This document shows, piece by piece, positions 52,618 through 63,289 of a DNA stretch of 64,000 nt (the first letter of the stretch is position 1; every line of letters begins with the position of its first letter). The DNA is taken from contig JAJEKV010000014.1 in NCBI GenBank assembly GCA_021234155.1, forward strand, positions 10,373,563-10,437,562. Reading direction: 5' to 3'. Origin of the DNA: Isoetes taiwanensis. Lineage: Eukaryota; Streptophyta; Lycopodiopsida; Isoetales; Isoetaceae. Below the pieces are notes generated by a model. The model did not search any database. It saw only the letters and a list, made by a program, of their open reading frames with translations, and was not told the DNA's origin. The position numbers were made by a program, and so were the translations under genes.

Positions 52618-55281
52618 TTACGTGGATAATCCTAAAACCAAAATTTGCTCAAAGCAGCTTCTGGCCAATTCCATGTTTCCATGTACCCTGCAAGCGCTGA
52701 GTAAGGACATCCATCCATTAATATTGAATTGGAAACTACATAAAAGTACATCTTGTGCTTCATTCAGCAAACCTGCACGACCTAGAAGATCGACCATGCT
52801 TGTGCTATGTAAAAGTGTGGGTGTAACACTAGTATACTCTCCCATAAATATAAAATACGAATGACCTTCATCTAATAAGCCTGATCGACTGCATGCAATA
52901 AGAATGCTTGTAAAGGAGACATCATCGGGCTGTATCCCGTCTTGTTGCATTTTCTTGAAACATTCTAGAGCAAGTGAAGCTTCCCCATGCTGAGCATATC
53001 CTGCCATCATGGCATTCCATGAAACCCAGCTTCGATTTGGCAAGTTGTCAAACATTTGTTGTGCCTCTGTAACGCTGCCACATTTAGCATACATATTGAT
53101 GAGGGTATTCCACATGACAAGATCCACATGAAATCCATCTTTCAAAATTTTGCCATGAACAGTCCTGCCTTGTCCTATTGCTCCTGCATTGGCGCATGCT
53201 TTCAAGACGTTCAAAAATGTGACTTCCTCTGGCTTTACACCTTGCTGCTGCATATCATCAAAACATTCAAGGGCAAGCAAATCTTTTCCAATCTCTACAT
53301 ATCCTGCAATTATTGTTCCCCATGATACTGCATTTCTCTCTGGTAACTCATCAAAGACCTTGCGTGCATCCTCCATGCACTTGCATTTGGCATACATATC
53401 GACCAGGGCAGTTCCCAGGATAACATCTAGCTGAATTTGGCTTTTAATTATCTCCTGATGCATTAGTCTGCCATGCTTTATTGAAGGCATACCAGCACAT
53501 GCTTTGAGAACACCCAAGAAGATTACATTAGTTGGTTTCAAGCCTTCTTCCTGGAGTTTTTCAAAACATCTTAAAGCATTAACACAGTCTCCATTATGTG
53601 CATATCCTGCAACCATTGCACCCCACGACACCACATCCCGGTTCGGTAAATTTACAAACACCTCATGTGCCTCCTTTAGTCCTCCACACTTGGCATACAT
53701 ATCAATTAGAGTGCTACCCACAAGAATATCAAATTGAAGTCCACTTTTAATGATCATTTCATGCACAAGCCTGCCTTGCTCTAATGCTCCTACAGTAGTG
53801 CAGGCTTTCATGATGCTCAAGAACGTGGCTCTATCTGGAATTATGTCTTCACATGCCATACTATTAAAATATTGAAGAGCCAGATAACCTTCTCCCTCCT
53901 GTGCATATCCTGCAATGATTGCATTCCATGACACCACATCTCGACTTGGTAATTTATCAAATATCTTCCATGCTTCATGCAAACTTGCACATCTCACATA
54001 TGTGTCTATGAGAGTATTCCCCACAACAAGGTCTTTCCAAAGTTTAAATTGAATAACGCTGACATGGATAAGCTTGCCCATCTCTATTATTCCAATACTA
54101 GCACAGGCCTTCAAGATGCTCAAGAATGTGACTGCCACTGGATGTATGCCACTTTGTTGCATTGCTCGATAACAGTTGAGTGCAACAATACCCTCTCCAT
54201 GCTGTGCATATCCTGCAATCATTGCATTCCAAGAGACCACATCACAATTTGATAATCTATCAAATATAACTCGCGCCTCCTCCAAATTTCCACATTTTGC
54301 ATACATGTCTACTAGGGTGCTTGCCAAGACAATATTTGAACAGTATTCCTTTTTGATGATCTGGACATGTATAAGTTTTCCTTGATAAGTAGCTGCAATG
54401 CCTGCACATGCTTTCAAGACACTCAAAAAAGTGATTTCATTGGGTCTCACTCCCGTTTCTTCCATCTTCTGAAAACACTGCAAGGCCAGAAAACCTTCAC
54501 CACGATGAGCATGTCCTTCAATTACTGCACTCCATGACACCACATCTGGCTCAATGCCTTCCTCTTGCATTCTCTCAAAATAAATTTGAGCAACGAAATC
54601 TTTTCGATGCTGCGTATATCCCGTAATCATTGCATTCCAGGAAATCACGTCTCTGTTTGGCAATGCATCAAAGACCTTGCAAGCCTCATCCAAATCTCCA
54701 CACTTGGCATACATGTCTACCACAGCATTTCCTACAACAACATCTAATTGCAAACCACTTTTTATAATGTATTGATGAATACGCCTTCCCTGCAGAAGAG
54801 ATGGTAGCATCCTGCATGCCTTGAGCATGGCAATATAAACATGTTTATCAATTTTGGCACTTGATAAATGCATACTACCATGGAACTCGAGAGCTTCATT
54901 GCCTTGGCCGAGTTTAGCATTTGCTGCAGTGATTGCAGCCCATGTATGCGCTGTTGGATTTGAAACCTTGTTAAATGCTTGATTTGCTTCCAGGAGACTT
55001 GCCTGGGAAGCAAATAAACGGATGAGATGATCGCCCAAAACAGAGATATAGTCCAATCCACTATAAAGAATGAGAAATTGCACTCTTCTTGCCAGTTCCA
55101 AGTCTTTGGTGCAGCTCTGCAGGAAAAGGTAAGCATCGTTCCTGGTTATGGAAATCTCTAGTTCCCCAGCAGCACTGATTGCCTCAGTCACTCGTCCACC
55201 TTCTACCAGTTTCCCCACGTATTCATACGTCCTAGCGATTACTCGGCCAACAAGTACGTTACATCCTAGCAGAAGAACCAT
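52618..55281 (-). CDS. PLS-class pentatricopeptide repeat protein, short E region
   Basis: An uninterrupted 887-codon frame without introns. After a hydrophobic N-terminus (MVLLLGCNVLVGRVIA, possibly part of an organelle-targeting region) it carries about eight P-L-S triplets of about 101 residues. Each has DMYAKCG-type L2 wording, RDVVSWNAMIAGYAQHGEG-type S motifs and FLSVLKACA-type P motifs. Such proteins bind organelle RNA one base per repeat and act in editing, splicing or stability. The C-terminus GWMSLLSACRVHGNMELARS is the start of an E1 motif; it then ends (ILVLGLST) before the rest of E, E+ or DYW. It would therefore need a DYW partner in trans for editing, or it is truncated. The start at 55281 is the first ATG of the frame I could see; the codons just upstream hold no ATG. 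The gene lies in a repeat-poor interval. Confidence 0.92.
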   Translation of the reverse strand: MVLLLGCNVLVGRVIARTYEYVGKLVEGGRVTEAISAAGELEISITRNDAYLFLQSCTKDLELARRVQFLILYSGLDYISVLGDHLIRLFASQASLLEANQAFNKVSNPTAHTWAAITAANAKLGQGNEALEFHGSMHLSSAKIDKHVYIAMLKACRMLPSLLQGRRIHQYIIKSGLQLDVVVGNAVVDMYAKCGDLDEACKVFDALPNRDVISWNAMITGYTQHRKDFVAQIYFERMQEEGIEPDVVSWSAVIEGHAHRGEGFLALQCFQKMEETGVRPNEITFLSVLKACAGIAATYQGKLIHVQIIKKEYCSNIVLASTLVDMYAKCGNLEEARVIFDRLSNCDVVSWNAMIAGYAQHGEGIVALNCYRAMQQSGIHPVAVTFLSILKACASIGIIEMGKLIHVSVIQFKLWKDLVVGNTLIDTYVRCASLHEAWKIFDKLPSRDVVSWNAIIAGYAQEGEGYLALQYFNSMACEDIIPDRATFLSIMKACTTVGALEQGRLVHEMIIKSGLQFDILVGSTLIDMYAKCGGLKEAHEVFVNLPNRDVVSWGAMVAGYAHNGDCVNALRCFEKLQEEGLKPTNVIFLGVLKACAGMPSIKHGRLMHQEIIKSQIQLDVILGTALVDMYAKCKCMEDARKVFDELPERNAVSWGTIIAGYVEIGKDLLALECFDDMQQQGVKPEEVTFLNVLKACANAGAIGQGRTVHGKILKDGFHVDLVMWNTLINMYAKCGSVTEAQQMFDNLPNRSWVSWNAMMAGYAQHGEASLALECFKKMQQDGIQPDDVSFTSILIACSRSGLLDEGHSYFIFMGEYTSVTPTLLHSTSMVDLLGRAGLLNEAQDVLLCSFQFNINGWMSLLSACRVHGNMELARSCFEQILVLGLST

Positions 55282-55844
55282 CCGTCTCCAAAGAATGGGT
55301 GCCCAGCCATAACAGTAGCAGAAACAACTGGAACTTCAATGTTATTCAACAATACCTAAGATAATGTATGAAAGTAATAACGATTGTTCAAGCATACGCT
55401 TCTTTTGCGCTCCCTTCTTCTTACCACAAAATTCAACCATCTACGGCACAATAAACCATACCTCAAACCATTGTACAACAGAGGCATATATAGTCCATCC
55501 ATTCGAAGAACCAGCAATCCATCATGCACACCACACCAGTAGCATTGCTTTGACCAACATTAGCTCCATCTTAGCTCAATTCAAATGCCATCTATCACGC
55601 TTTCTTCCAAAACGACTTATGGGCAGGCCTTTTTCTGCCTTCTAGTCCAATGCCGTTGCGACACGTATCTACGTATCTACGTTTCTTTTTTGCCACTCTC
55701 TGCCGCTCCACTTTCTGGTCGATATCCTGATATTCTGGTCCTCATTGCCTGCACCACATTCTGCAACAAGGAGAATCTTAGCCGTCCATGTGACGATGAT
55801 CTAGGGCTGAAAATGGCCTGTCCGTTCTTTTCGTTAGGGCATAA
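55282..55844. other. PPR upstream region, no feature recognised
   Basis: The promoter of the minus-strand PPR gene should lie here. I found no convincing TATA box. Confidence 0.35.
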
Positions 55845-56050
55845 ACTGTTTTTGGGTTGCCCCCCGGGGGGCAAACCCTCGTTTGTATGGGGGTTGTGGC
55901 ATATCCTGAGTATATGCTGGAATATGCTCAGAATATGTTGATGACTGCTCCAAACCGATTGTATCCTGTAAACTCTCGGTCATTTGCGTTCTAAATCGAG
56001 GATGGTCTAACCGGTTTACTGGCATGGGCATGCCGAGGTCTCGTTTCCAA
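55845..56050 (+). repeat. Dispersed repeat R, copy A
   Basis: About 200 bp, similar to 60438-60640. Shared features in order: TTTTTGGGTTGCCCC with a palindrome ending GGGGCAA, GGCAT, GAGTATATGCT or GGGTATATGCT, GGAATAT, CTGCTCCAAA, TGTAAACT and TCTAACCGG. It stands directly before the callose synthase fragment. Confidence 0.65.
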
Positions 56051-56059
56051 TCCTTGCAG

Positions 56060-57000
56060 GGGGCATTTCACGAGAATCTAGTTCCAAAAGATAAATCCCC
56101 AAAGGCGAGGCTTTTCATTGGGACGGAGATATGATCAGGTTCTACTATTGTTTTTCAGCCGGAAATAACGGGGGAAGGAAGCCGCAAAATTTGCACGACT
56201 CTGGAATGAAGTTATTTCAAGTTTTTTTAAGAAGATTTGATCAATAATAGGTGATGACCTACTCTATTCGATTAAAAGTCTTCGCAATAATGTTGAGGTC
56301 AATTGAAGTTGATGAAATGCAGAGATGGATCTTATCTTCGGTTCCATATTCATCGAACCACAACTTGTCCATTGTACATGTTGGCCTCCTTTTCTACTTG
56401 CTAGTAGCATTATCATATATATTAGGCTCTGGTTTTCCGGAAGTTGTTGCACAAAGGATGTGGATCTTTTTCTACGTATTTTCTGAGATCTGGGATTTTG
56501 CCATACAAATGGCGCAGTATTCCGAGGCGAGGGACGTTTGAATTATGGCGTTGGATTAAGGCGCGGATGATTACATGGCATGTGCAGTTGAAGAATGCTA
56601 TAAATCATTTAAGCATGTCCTCAGTGTTATTATCAAGGCAAATAATGAGAAAAGGTACAATATCGTTTAAGCTTTTTTTGGAAACATACAAGTCATTTAT
56701 TTATGAATGTATATGCATGGCCAGAGTACTAGAAGCTCTTTTGAATGAAGTGGATAAGCACATTGCAGATGATACTTTGTTAGACCACTTCAAAATGAGT
56801 GCTCTTCCTTCGTTAAGTGACAAGTTTGTCAAACTCATTGAGTTTCTGGTATGCTTAGTCTTGCATACTTTGATGCACTGATGTTTCTTTTGCATATAAA
56901 TTGTATATCTCTTCTCCATGACAGAAAGCACCAAACCTGGATGCACGCCACAGTGTTATTCTATTACTTCAAGACATGTACGGGATATGATGCGCCAGGT
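56060..57000 (+). pseudogene. Callose synthase (GSL) gene fragment
   Basis: Plus-strand pieces follow the order of plant callose synthases upstream of the catalytic domain: GAFHENLVPKDKS (56062 on, after a CTTGCAG acceptor), AAKFARLWNEVISSFF and EDLINNR (about 56175-56250), VPYSSNHNLSIV and WPPFLLASS (to about 56405), then FAIQMAQYSEARDV and ADDYMACAVEECYKSFKHVL (56500-56625), LLDHFKMSALPSLSDKFVKL (56780-56845), a GT-AG intron of 76 bp (56849-56924), and APNLDARHSVILLLQDM (56928-56980). In the intact enzyme this is the cytosolic linker of a plasma-membrane 1,3-beta-glucan synthase. Frameshifts and stops occur in at least four places, and the transmembrane and catalytic parts are absent. Retained introns show DNA-level duplication, not retroposition. 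Confidence 0.82.
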
Positions 57001-58380
57001 AGCACAGGAAATAAGTCTACAAAAGCAACCAGCTGACATTCAGGTAAATCAACAAGAGAATAGTAGAATAGAAATGCTGCCGGATAATGGATTTGGTGTT
57101 GCCATGGAGGAAGAGGATGTGTAGCTGGTTCCCGTGAATAATGGTTCCCAAATGCCAAAACACTTGCTTGAAGTAGTTGAACTTGAAACAAGCAGCAAAA
57201 ACTAGTCCAGGAAATCAAGAACAGGCGGTCGAGTGCATATATTAGTCTCTGCAGATGGGAAACCATGATGTTTTTCAAGGGATAAGGTCAGTAGAAGAGC
57301 TGCCAAGGTTGGACAAAGAAGGCTCTTATTTGCAGCCGTGTCTCCAGGTGCAACACCTTCCAATGCTAGTAGAAGATACAATGAAAAGAAACAGCTGCAG
57401 ACTGCAATTTCAGAAGTTTCCTATCCTGGTAAGTGCAGATACAATTTATTTGCTGCTAACTAGCATTAAGTATTTTGTTGGTCATAGCAGGTTCTCAAGT
57501 AACAAGACTAGAAATCACAGGTTTGGAGTCTCAAGCAGTTCCAGAATCATCACAGCCTGTAAGTTACCAGATTTTCCAGTTGTATGCCTTTTTTAAAGTT
57601 CACTTCCAGTTTAAAACCTTCAAAATCAATAACTAAGGTGTTAAGAATGTCCATATATGCGTGAGTGCTGGTTTAGTAGACAAGTTGGCATTTACAAATA
57701 ACAAATCTGGAGATGAAGCTGGAGTCTTAATAAGATAGTGGTGAAGTCTTAATCTGGATGAAATCTTAAGTTGCACTTGTAGCCATGCCAACGTCAATAA
57801 CCTGAATTCCTTTGTCAGGCTCCATTTTGCCTGTCTATTTGGCTAGATGAGTTTGTTGCACTGGCCTTTGAGTTCTGCTTGTTGCTGAGATCTATAATAT
57901 GCCTCGAAGGATATTTTGGTGCCCCCAAAGGAAAGGGAAAACAATGCAGAAGAATTGAAAATTTTGAAGCATCGAAAAAGGGGCAGGCAACGAGAAGTGG
58001 AGGAGGATCCTGGGCTCCAAGGTGGAATTTTCTTTTTCTCTTCTATATGAGGATCCTCTTATTGGAAATATCACATGTGGCTATAAATTCGATTCTTAGC
58101 AAAGATTTAGTTTGCAATATCTTGTGAAGTCTAGCTGGCGCTAAGCATTATAGCACAATTATGAGGTCATATAATGCTACTTTTGAACATTCAGGTGCAG
58201 GCATGACATGGGAAGTACAAGACACAGTACTAGAATGAAATATAAGCCTTTGGACTATTGGAGAGGTGAAAGATTGATCTACAGGCGAATACATAAAAGT
58301 AAGCACTTAAGTGGTCTACTTTCTAATTCACTCAGTTCATCTTCCACTGCTTTCTAAGGTCGGTTTTGGATAGGTGCTTT
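57001..58380. other. No gene clearly recognised
   Basis: A plus-strand stretch continuing from the callose synthase fragment (AQEISLQKQPADIQVNQQEN, then ENGFGVAMEEEDV-like) may be a poorly conserved linker of that gene. The rest is unassigned. Confidence 0.35.
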
Positions 58381-58715
58381 CTAAGGTGAGTTTTGGACAG
58401 GTGTATGTACATTGATTGTTGTATCCGTCTGAGGATGATATGCCGTGCTCATGGATAGCTTCGTCTGAATGGTCGCAAAGAGGTCTTGCCAGAAGGCACT
58501 CATGAACTTCGGATCCCTGTCGGAGATAATCTCCCTTGGCATGCCGTGAAGCCTGAAGATCTCTTTGGTGAAGAGCTTTACCGTATCCATAGCCGTATCT
58601 GTGGTCCTGCAAGGCACAAAATGTGCCATTTTCGACAACTTGTCGACCACTACCATCAAGGCATCCTTTCCTCTTACTGTTCTTGGAAGCCCTATGATGA
58701 AGAGTGTAAATTTAT
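58381..58715 (-). pseudogene. Ty3/gypsy integrase core fragment
   Basis: The minus strand reads FIIGLPRTVRGKDALMVVV, DKLSKMAHFVPCRTT, LHGMPREIISDRDPKFMSAF and MSTAYHPQTD, where the frame ends. This holds the second catalytic aspartate of a gypsy integrase; the GQTE glutamate block is lost. It differs from both Gy1 and Gy2, so it is a third gypsy family. No LTR was seen nearby. Confidence 0.82.
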
Positions 58716-58720
58716 CTAGG

Positions 58721-60437
58721 GTCTTTTTTCATGGGCACTTAGTTTTTTTTTTACAGTTGAAAAGTAAAACACAATGAATCCATTATCCTGAAGGAATACA
58801 CTGTTGCTATGTCTCCAGAGGGGTGCATTCGTTTCCTATATCAAATCTAGAACATTGAAGACATCTTGAAGACATGACATCTTTCATTCTGAAACATGTA
58901 ATTGGATTCATAATGATATTTTCTTCTTAGATATAACATGTTGTTGAGCTCACCTTAGTACTGCCTATTTCTCTTCCTTGCGTCACCAACGCACATATGT
59001 AGCCTACAAGATAGATCATCAATGCACTTGTTATGCAAGATTTGAAGCCTCAATGGCTCACCTTCTTTGATTAAGTGCATTAGAAGAATATTCACTTGTT
59101 TTGGAGTATTTTTATCCATATCCTCAACATCCAACTTCCGTCGTTAGAATTTTACATATCTCCCATCTCCCGTTAATGTTTGGGCAAAGACAAAAGGCTA
59201 ATCAAAATAGACTCACTTGTTTCAGATGAATATCATGCTATGGTGTATATCCTTGCATGATATTGCAAAGAGTACGTTCTTTTGTATACTTCTGTGAATA
59301 TTTGAATACCGTGTTTTGCTTCTATATTAGTGGCCAACATCTTGATGAAGTGAATAAAAATAAGTATCATATCTTCAAATTCACTCTTTTGCACAACTTA
59401 AGGTCTGTAATTTGTGCTTGAAGATGGGCGGGTTTGATGTTATTGTCATGACCAACATAAAATAAAGGAAAATTACTAGAAATGTCCCTTCAAGGCTTTG
59501 ATATTGCTGGCCACAATGCCCCTAAATATTACCATAAATCGTCAGAATGTCCCCAAAATAGATTGTATACAACGAACAAGTTCCTTTACACTCCAAACTT
59601 ACTTATTTCCTGCCTTTCCTTACACACCAAACTTTCTTGCGCAATCGTTCTAATATGAAATTAGTTCAGGTAAATAGATAAATATTATTTTAATGTTTGT
59701 GGCTAGAATGAAAAACTAATTCCTTAACCTGGAAATCTGACAAAGTGCAAATGCTAACAATTGCAGATCAGTGCAGTTTCTCTCATGTAGCAAATTTTAT
59801 TGAAGCCATCTGTAGAGTAATGCAATAATCAGTGCTACATTTTGCTCTTGAATGGTCCTAAATGACGCAGTGTTTTTAATTGTGACCATTATGGACCTGT
59901 AACCAGATTCTATTTTCCAGAGCTTCATTTTCCAGAGCTTCATGCTGCATTATCTTTAAGAAATAAGATTTTAGAGTGGTAGTGTGGATTCCTGAATATG
60001 GTAAAGTATAGGAGGATGGACATTTTTAAATGCTGATAAATGACGTGCTTCTGCGCTTACAGGATGTGCACATCTCAGAATTTTATATGTCCTTCTGTTG
60101 CTAAAATAGGGTTTTCTAGTTGGACTTGGGAGTAGATTAGCTTCAAAAACTCAGGTGAAGCTATGGCAAAAGGTTTCCCGAAAATTCAAACGTTTCTCTA
60201 GCTTTTGAATTTCAATAAAATCGTAGCATCTTCACGAACAAATGCAAGACCAAATGCCAGATCAAAAGGGACCTAGATCGTTTATGACATCTTAAGTACT
60301 GCAACTAACTGTTACTACATTTAACAGTGAACACCCAGCTCAACATGTTGATCGGCAGACCTACATGCTTCATGCCAAGTGATGTAGTTCCGTACGTCTT
60401 CAAGTAGGTTTTTCAATGAATTCGTTGGACGTCTTGT
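58721..60437. other. No gene recognised
   Basis: AT-rich sequence without supported coding signal. Confidence 0.4.
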
Positions 60438-60640
60438 TGCAATTTTTGGGTTGCCCCTAGAGGGGCAATCCTTTAGTTACGTGGGTTTTTGGCATGTGTT
60501 CTGGGTATATGCTAGTATATATCTGGAATATACTGAAACCTGCTCCAAATTCCCTATCGGCTGTAAACTGACAGTCGCCCTTGTTGTTGGGCGGCGGTTG
60601 TGCAAACCATCTAACCGGCCAGTGCAGGTCTGGTCATCGT
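60438..60640 (+). repeat. Dispersed repeat R, copy B
   Basis: Second copy of the repeat at 55845. It starts with TTTTTGGGTTGCCCC, then TAGAGGGGCAA, and stands about 130 bp before the RHM fragment. Confidence 0.65.
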
Positions 60641-60767
60641 CCACAGCGTTGGCTTATCCGGCCTGTTTAAATATGGCCTGGACATGGCCAGATTGAAGAT
60701 GACAGATAATGATCTGTTTTTGTAAAATAATGGTGATCCCAACCAGATTTATGCCTCTTTGGTGAAT

Positions 60768-61026
60768 CAGTTTATGGCCCCAATCAATTTCCTGAGAAGC
60801 TGATACCTAAGCTAATTCTTCTTGCAATGCAGGGCAGGCCTCTTCCGATCCATGGAGATGCAGCAATGTAAGGAGTTATCTTTTCTGTAAAGATGTCGCT
60901 GAAGCTTTTGATGTTGTTCTTCACAAAGGAGAAGTTGGCCATGTTTATAACATTGGTACCAAGAAGGAGAGGCGTGTTTTGGATGTGGCAAAGGACGTCT
61001 GCAAGCTTTTTGATCTTGAGCCAGAG
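60768..61026 (+). pseudogene. UDP-rhamnose synthase (RHM) exon fragment
   Basis: The plus-strand translation gives [30 protein letters not shown], then after a one-base deletion near 60860 [40 protein letters not shown] and DVAKDVCKLFDLEPE, ending at a GTAGCT donor. This matches the N-terminal UDP-glucose 4,6-dehydratase domain of plant RHM enzymes very closely, which make UDP-rhamnose for cell walls and flavonoids. Only about 86 codons are present. The catalytic Y..K motif and the epimerase/reductase half are absent. It is a captured or duplicated exon, broken by the deletion. Confidence 0.85.
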
Positions 61027-61029
61027 GTA

Positions 61030-61467
61030 GCTATTCAGTACATTGTTCGAGTATTCTATTGTGAAGTAGCAATTTAAATTGACTGTCAAAACATGACTTT
61101 GAACTATGATTTAAGCCACTTCACTCTCCGACCATGAAGGGCAACCCTCCGTGCGCAACACCTTGTTCAAAAGGCATTGTTGTATAAGAGAACGGCCCCA
61201 ACAATGCCTTCCGAAAAATAGTTTACGCAATATATTTGAATGCTACTTTTTTAGGATAGGAATGGGGAGTTTGTGCGGAGTTGGTATATGCCATAAAAAT
61301 ATGTTAATTGGACTAGTAGGATTCCAACAGTTAGGAGAGCCTTGTTCTATAGGACATCGACGCTTCTCTATCCTAATTCGGTCCAACCCTTATGGTGCAT
61401 CTCCATTAGGCGGGAGAACTAGTTGAGGCTACTCCTCCACATCACCAAATCGAAGGCCCATAATTAT
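61030..61467. other. No gene; contains an 11-bp inverted repeat
   Basis: AAGGCATTGTT (61171-61181) and AACAATGCCTT (61200-61210) form a perfect stem with an 18-base loop. Nothing else is recognised. Confidence 0.4.
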
Positions 61468-61824
61468 CTAAAGACAAAGTAGGCTCAGATTTTGGGCTTT
61501 TAAGAAGTAGGCTCGAATTTTAGGTCCCTTTACCATGTAGGCAAAATCTAGACGAAGGAAAGTAATGAAATGACAATTTTGTGGTCTCGGATGGCCACAT
61601 TGCACAATGAAATGCCCACATTCTTCTAAATGCCAAATCATGCACAGATGGTGGTGCTCTAAGAAGTTGTGGAAGCGTAGATATAACGTTGATGTCAAAT
61701 AACAGTTCCTAATCATCACAAAAGCGGGACATTCCAAAAGTATATTATTTTCATCTTCAATGACATATGTAGCTAGCAACATGCAAACAATATCGCCTCC
61801 CGTGAGAATTGCGACCGATCTCAT
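61468..61824 (-). pseudogene. LINE C-terminal zinc-like fragment
   Basis: The minus-strand frame reads VIEDENNILLECPAFVMIRN, the pattern (V.ED..H.LL.CP.Y..IR) seen near the C-terminus of many LINE ORF2 proteins. The upstream cysteines are not clear (DIVCMLLATY). It is an isolated fragment, on the opposite strand to the LINE remnant at 62640. Confidence 0.5.
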
Positions 61825-61829
61825 CTAGA

Positions 61830-62639
61830 TCTCATCTAGATCTTCTACCATGGGAGTGTTAGCATCACTTGCACTTTCATGAGCATAGCATAGAACATGT
61901 GTTCCTTAGTTCATGTATTGATCTATAAGATCATATTAGTTGCATGTCTCACTCCTCTCTGAACTAGAAACATTATTTCAATATTGATCATCCTTTGTAC
62001 TCCTTATATACTGCTTGCCACTTCTTCCTGCAAGCCTTGCTATTGATCAGCCTTTGTACTCCTTATACACTGCTTACCACTTCTTTCTGCAAGCCTCGCT
62101 ATACTTCTTCCTGCAAGCCTCGCTATCCTTGTCCAAGTCAGGACTCTATAACACTAATTGCACATAAAGTTTTACCAAATATCAATACCTTTTCTACCAA
62201 TGTGCATCTGAAAGATGATTAAGTATAACAACCAGTGATCCTTCTAGTTAGTATCCGTGCCCTTCAAGATATCTCCTGCTGGCATTTTTGATAATCTTGA
62301 GTTTACGATCTTGCGTCCCTTTTCTTTTAATTGATTTAGTGATTTGGAAGCTGGGTGCATCATTTTCTATAGCATTTTAGCACTCTAAAACATAGATGGA
62401 TAGGTGAAAATGCTAGCAGGAGGAGATACTCAAGGAAATGGCAGGCTATTCGAACCCCCTGCGCAGTAGTCCCTCGCATGCCTCAGTTGTGATTGGATTA
62501 TGAACATGCAGTTGCTTACGCCTGGATGTTCATTGATGACCTGGCAGGAGTTTTGTAGTATCCCAACTAAAGCAACAGATGGTCCAGTTAATTGACATGC
62601 TCTGGACGGCTACCGAAAGTTGCTTTGGGAGAAGCCGCT
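61830..62639. other. No gene; tandem duplication at 61983-62126
   Basis: A 59-bp unit starting ATTGATCA.CCTTTGTACTCC occurs at 61983 and 62042, with a partial third (ACTTCTTCCTGCAAGCCTCG) at 62103. No coding is recognised. Confidence 0.5.
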
Positions 62640-63075
62640 CTGGATGGAGCTCGGGGACCACAATCTTTCTGTGTAACCAGTGGTTTGTCCCCAGTGGTTT
62701 GATTCTGAATGCATGAAACTCGAATGCTGGCTCTATCAGGTCATAGATCACGCTCTATATGCATATGCGGCCAGACAGTAGCACGCTTTCCTCAAGGCTA
62801 AGAAAGCCAGGTACATCGTGGGGATATCAAATGGAGATGTTCTACCTCGTGGACCGTCATCCCAGGACCTTCTGGCGAAGGGTACTCAGAAAGCCAGTAC
62901 AACCTCTAGGGAATATTACCCTCGAGCAGTGGGGGCAATACTTGCGGCAACTCTATGATCCTCAGGGTGCACGAGTAGCAATACCCCCTAGGAAGGATCG
63001 ATGCTAGAAATCACAGAGACAGATATTGACCACGGCTTACAGCGTCTAGCCAATGGAAAAGCGGCAGGCTTGGAT
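62640..63075 (+). pseudogene. LINE ORF2 remnant, endonuclease-RT linker
   Basis: The plus strand, with frame breaks, reads CPQWFDSECMKLECWL (about 62690), AKKARYIVGISNGD, YLVDRHPRTFWRRVL and LEQWGQYLRQLYDP (62850-62955), then EITETDIDHGLQRLANGKAA and GLDGIQG (63005-63075). WFD.EC, the FW.R block and NGKA.GLDGI are the typical order leading into LINE RT. The wording differs from the LINE at 32376. It stops before the main RT blocks. Confidence 0.72.
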
Positions 63076-63134
63076 GGTATACAAGGCCATCCATAATACC
63101 GATCCTAACTGCCCTGTTCAACATGGCGTTTACA

Positions 63135-63288
63135 GGAAGGCTGGGATAATTGATACGATTGAGAGATTTTGGACTCTTGTAACATCATAGAATTAATACT
63201 TGAACATGAAATACAATGGATCACTGGAAGGCTGGGATAGTTGATACGATTGAGAGATTTTGGACATGAAATACAATGGATCACTGGA
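63135..63288. repeat. Imperfect tandem duplication
   Basis: GGAAGGCTGGGATA.TTGATA starts at 63135 and 63226. The second unit lacks about 31 internal bases (the stretch with TAACATCATAGAATTAATAC). Both end in ACAATGGATCACTGGA. Confidence 0.65.
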
Positions 63289-63289
63289 T

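Noticed and set aside
56444-56881. 145-codon plus-strand ORF as an independent gene
   Set aside because: Part of it is the true callose synthase frame and part is a shifted frame. It runs over the intron donor at 56849.
61171-61210. Transcription terminator hairpin
   Set aside because: The 11-bp stem is perfect, but there is no gene ending next to it and plant genes do not use such terminators.
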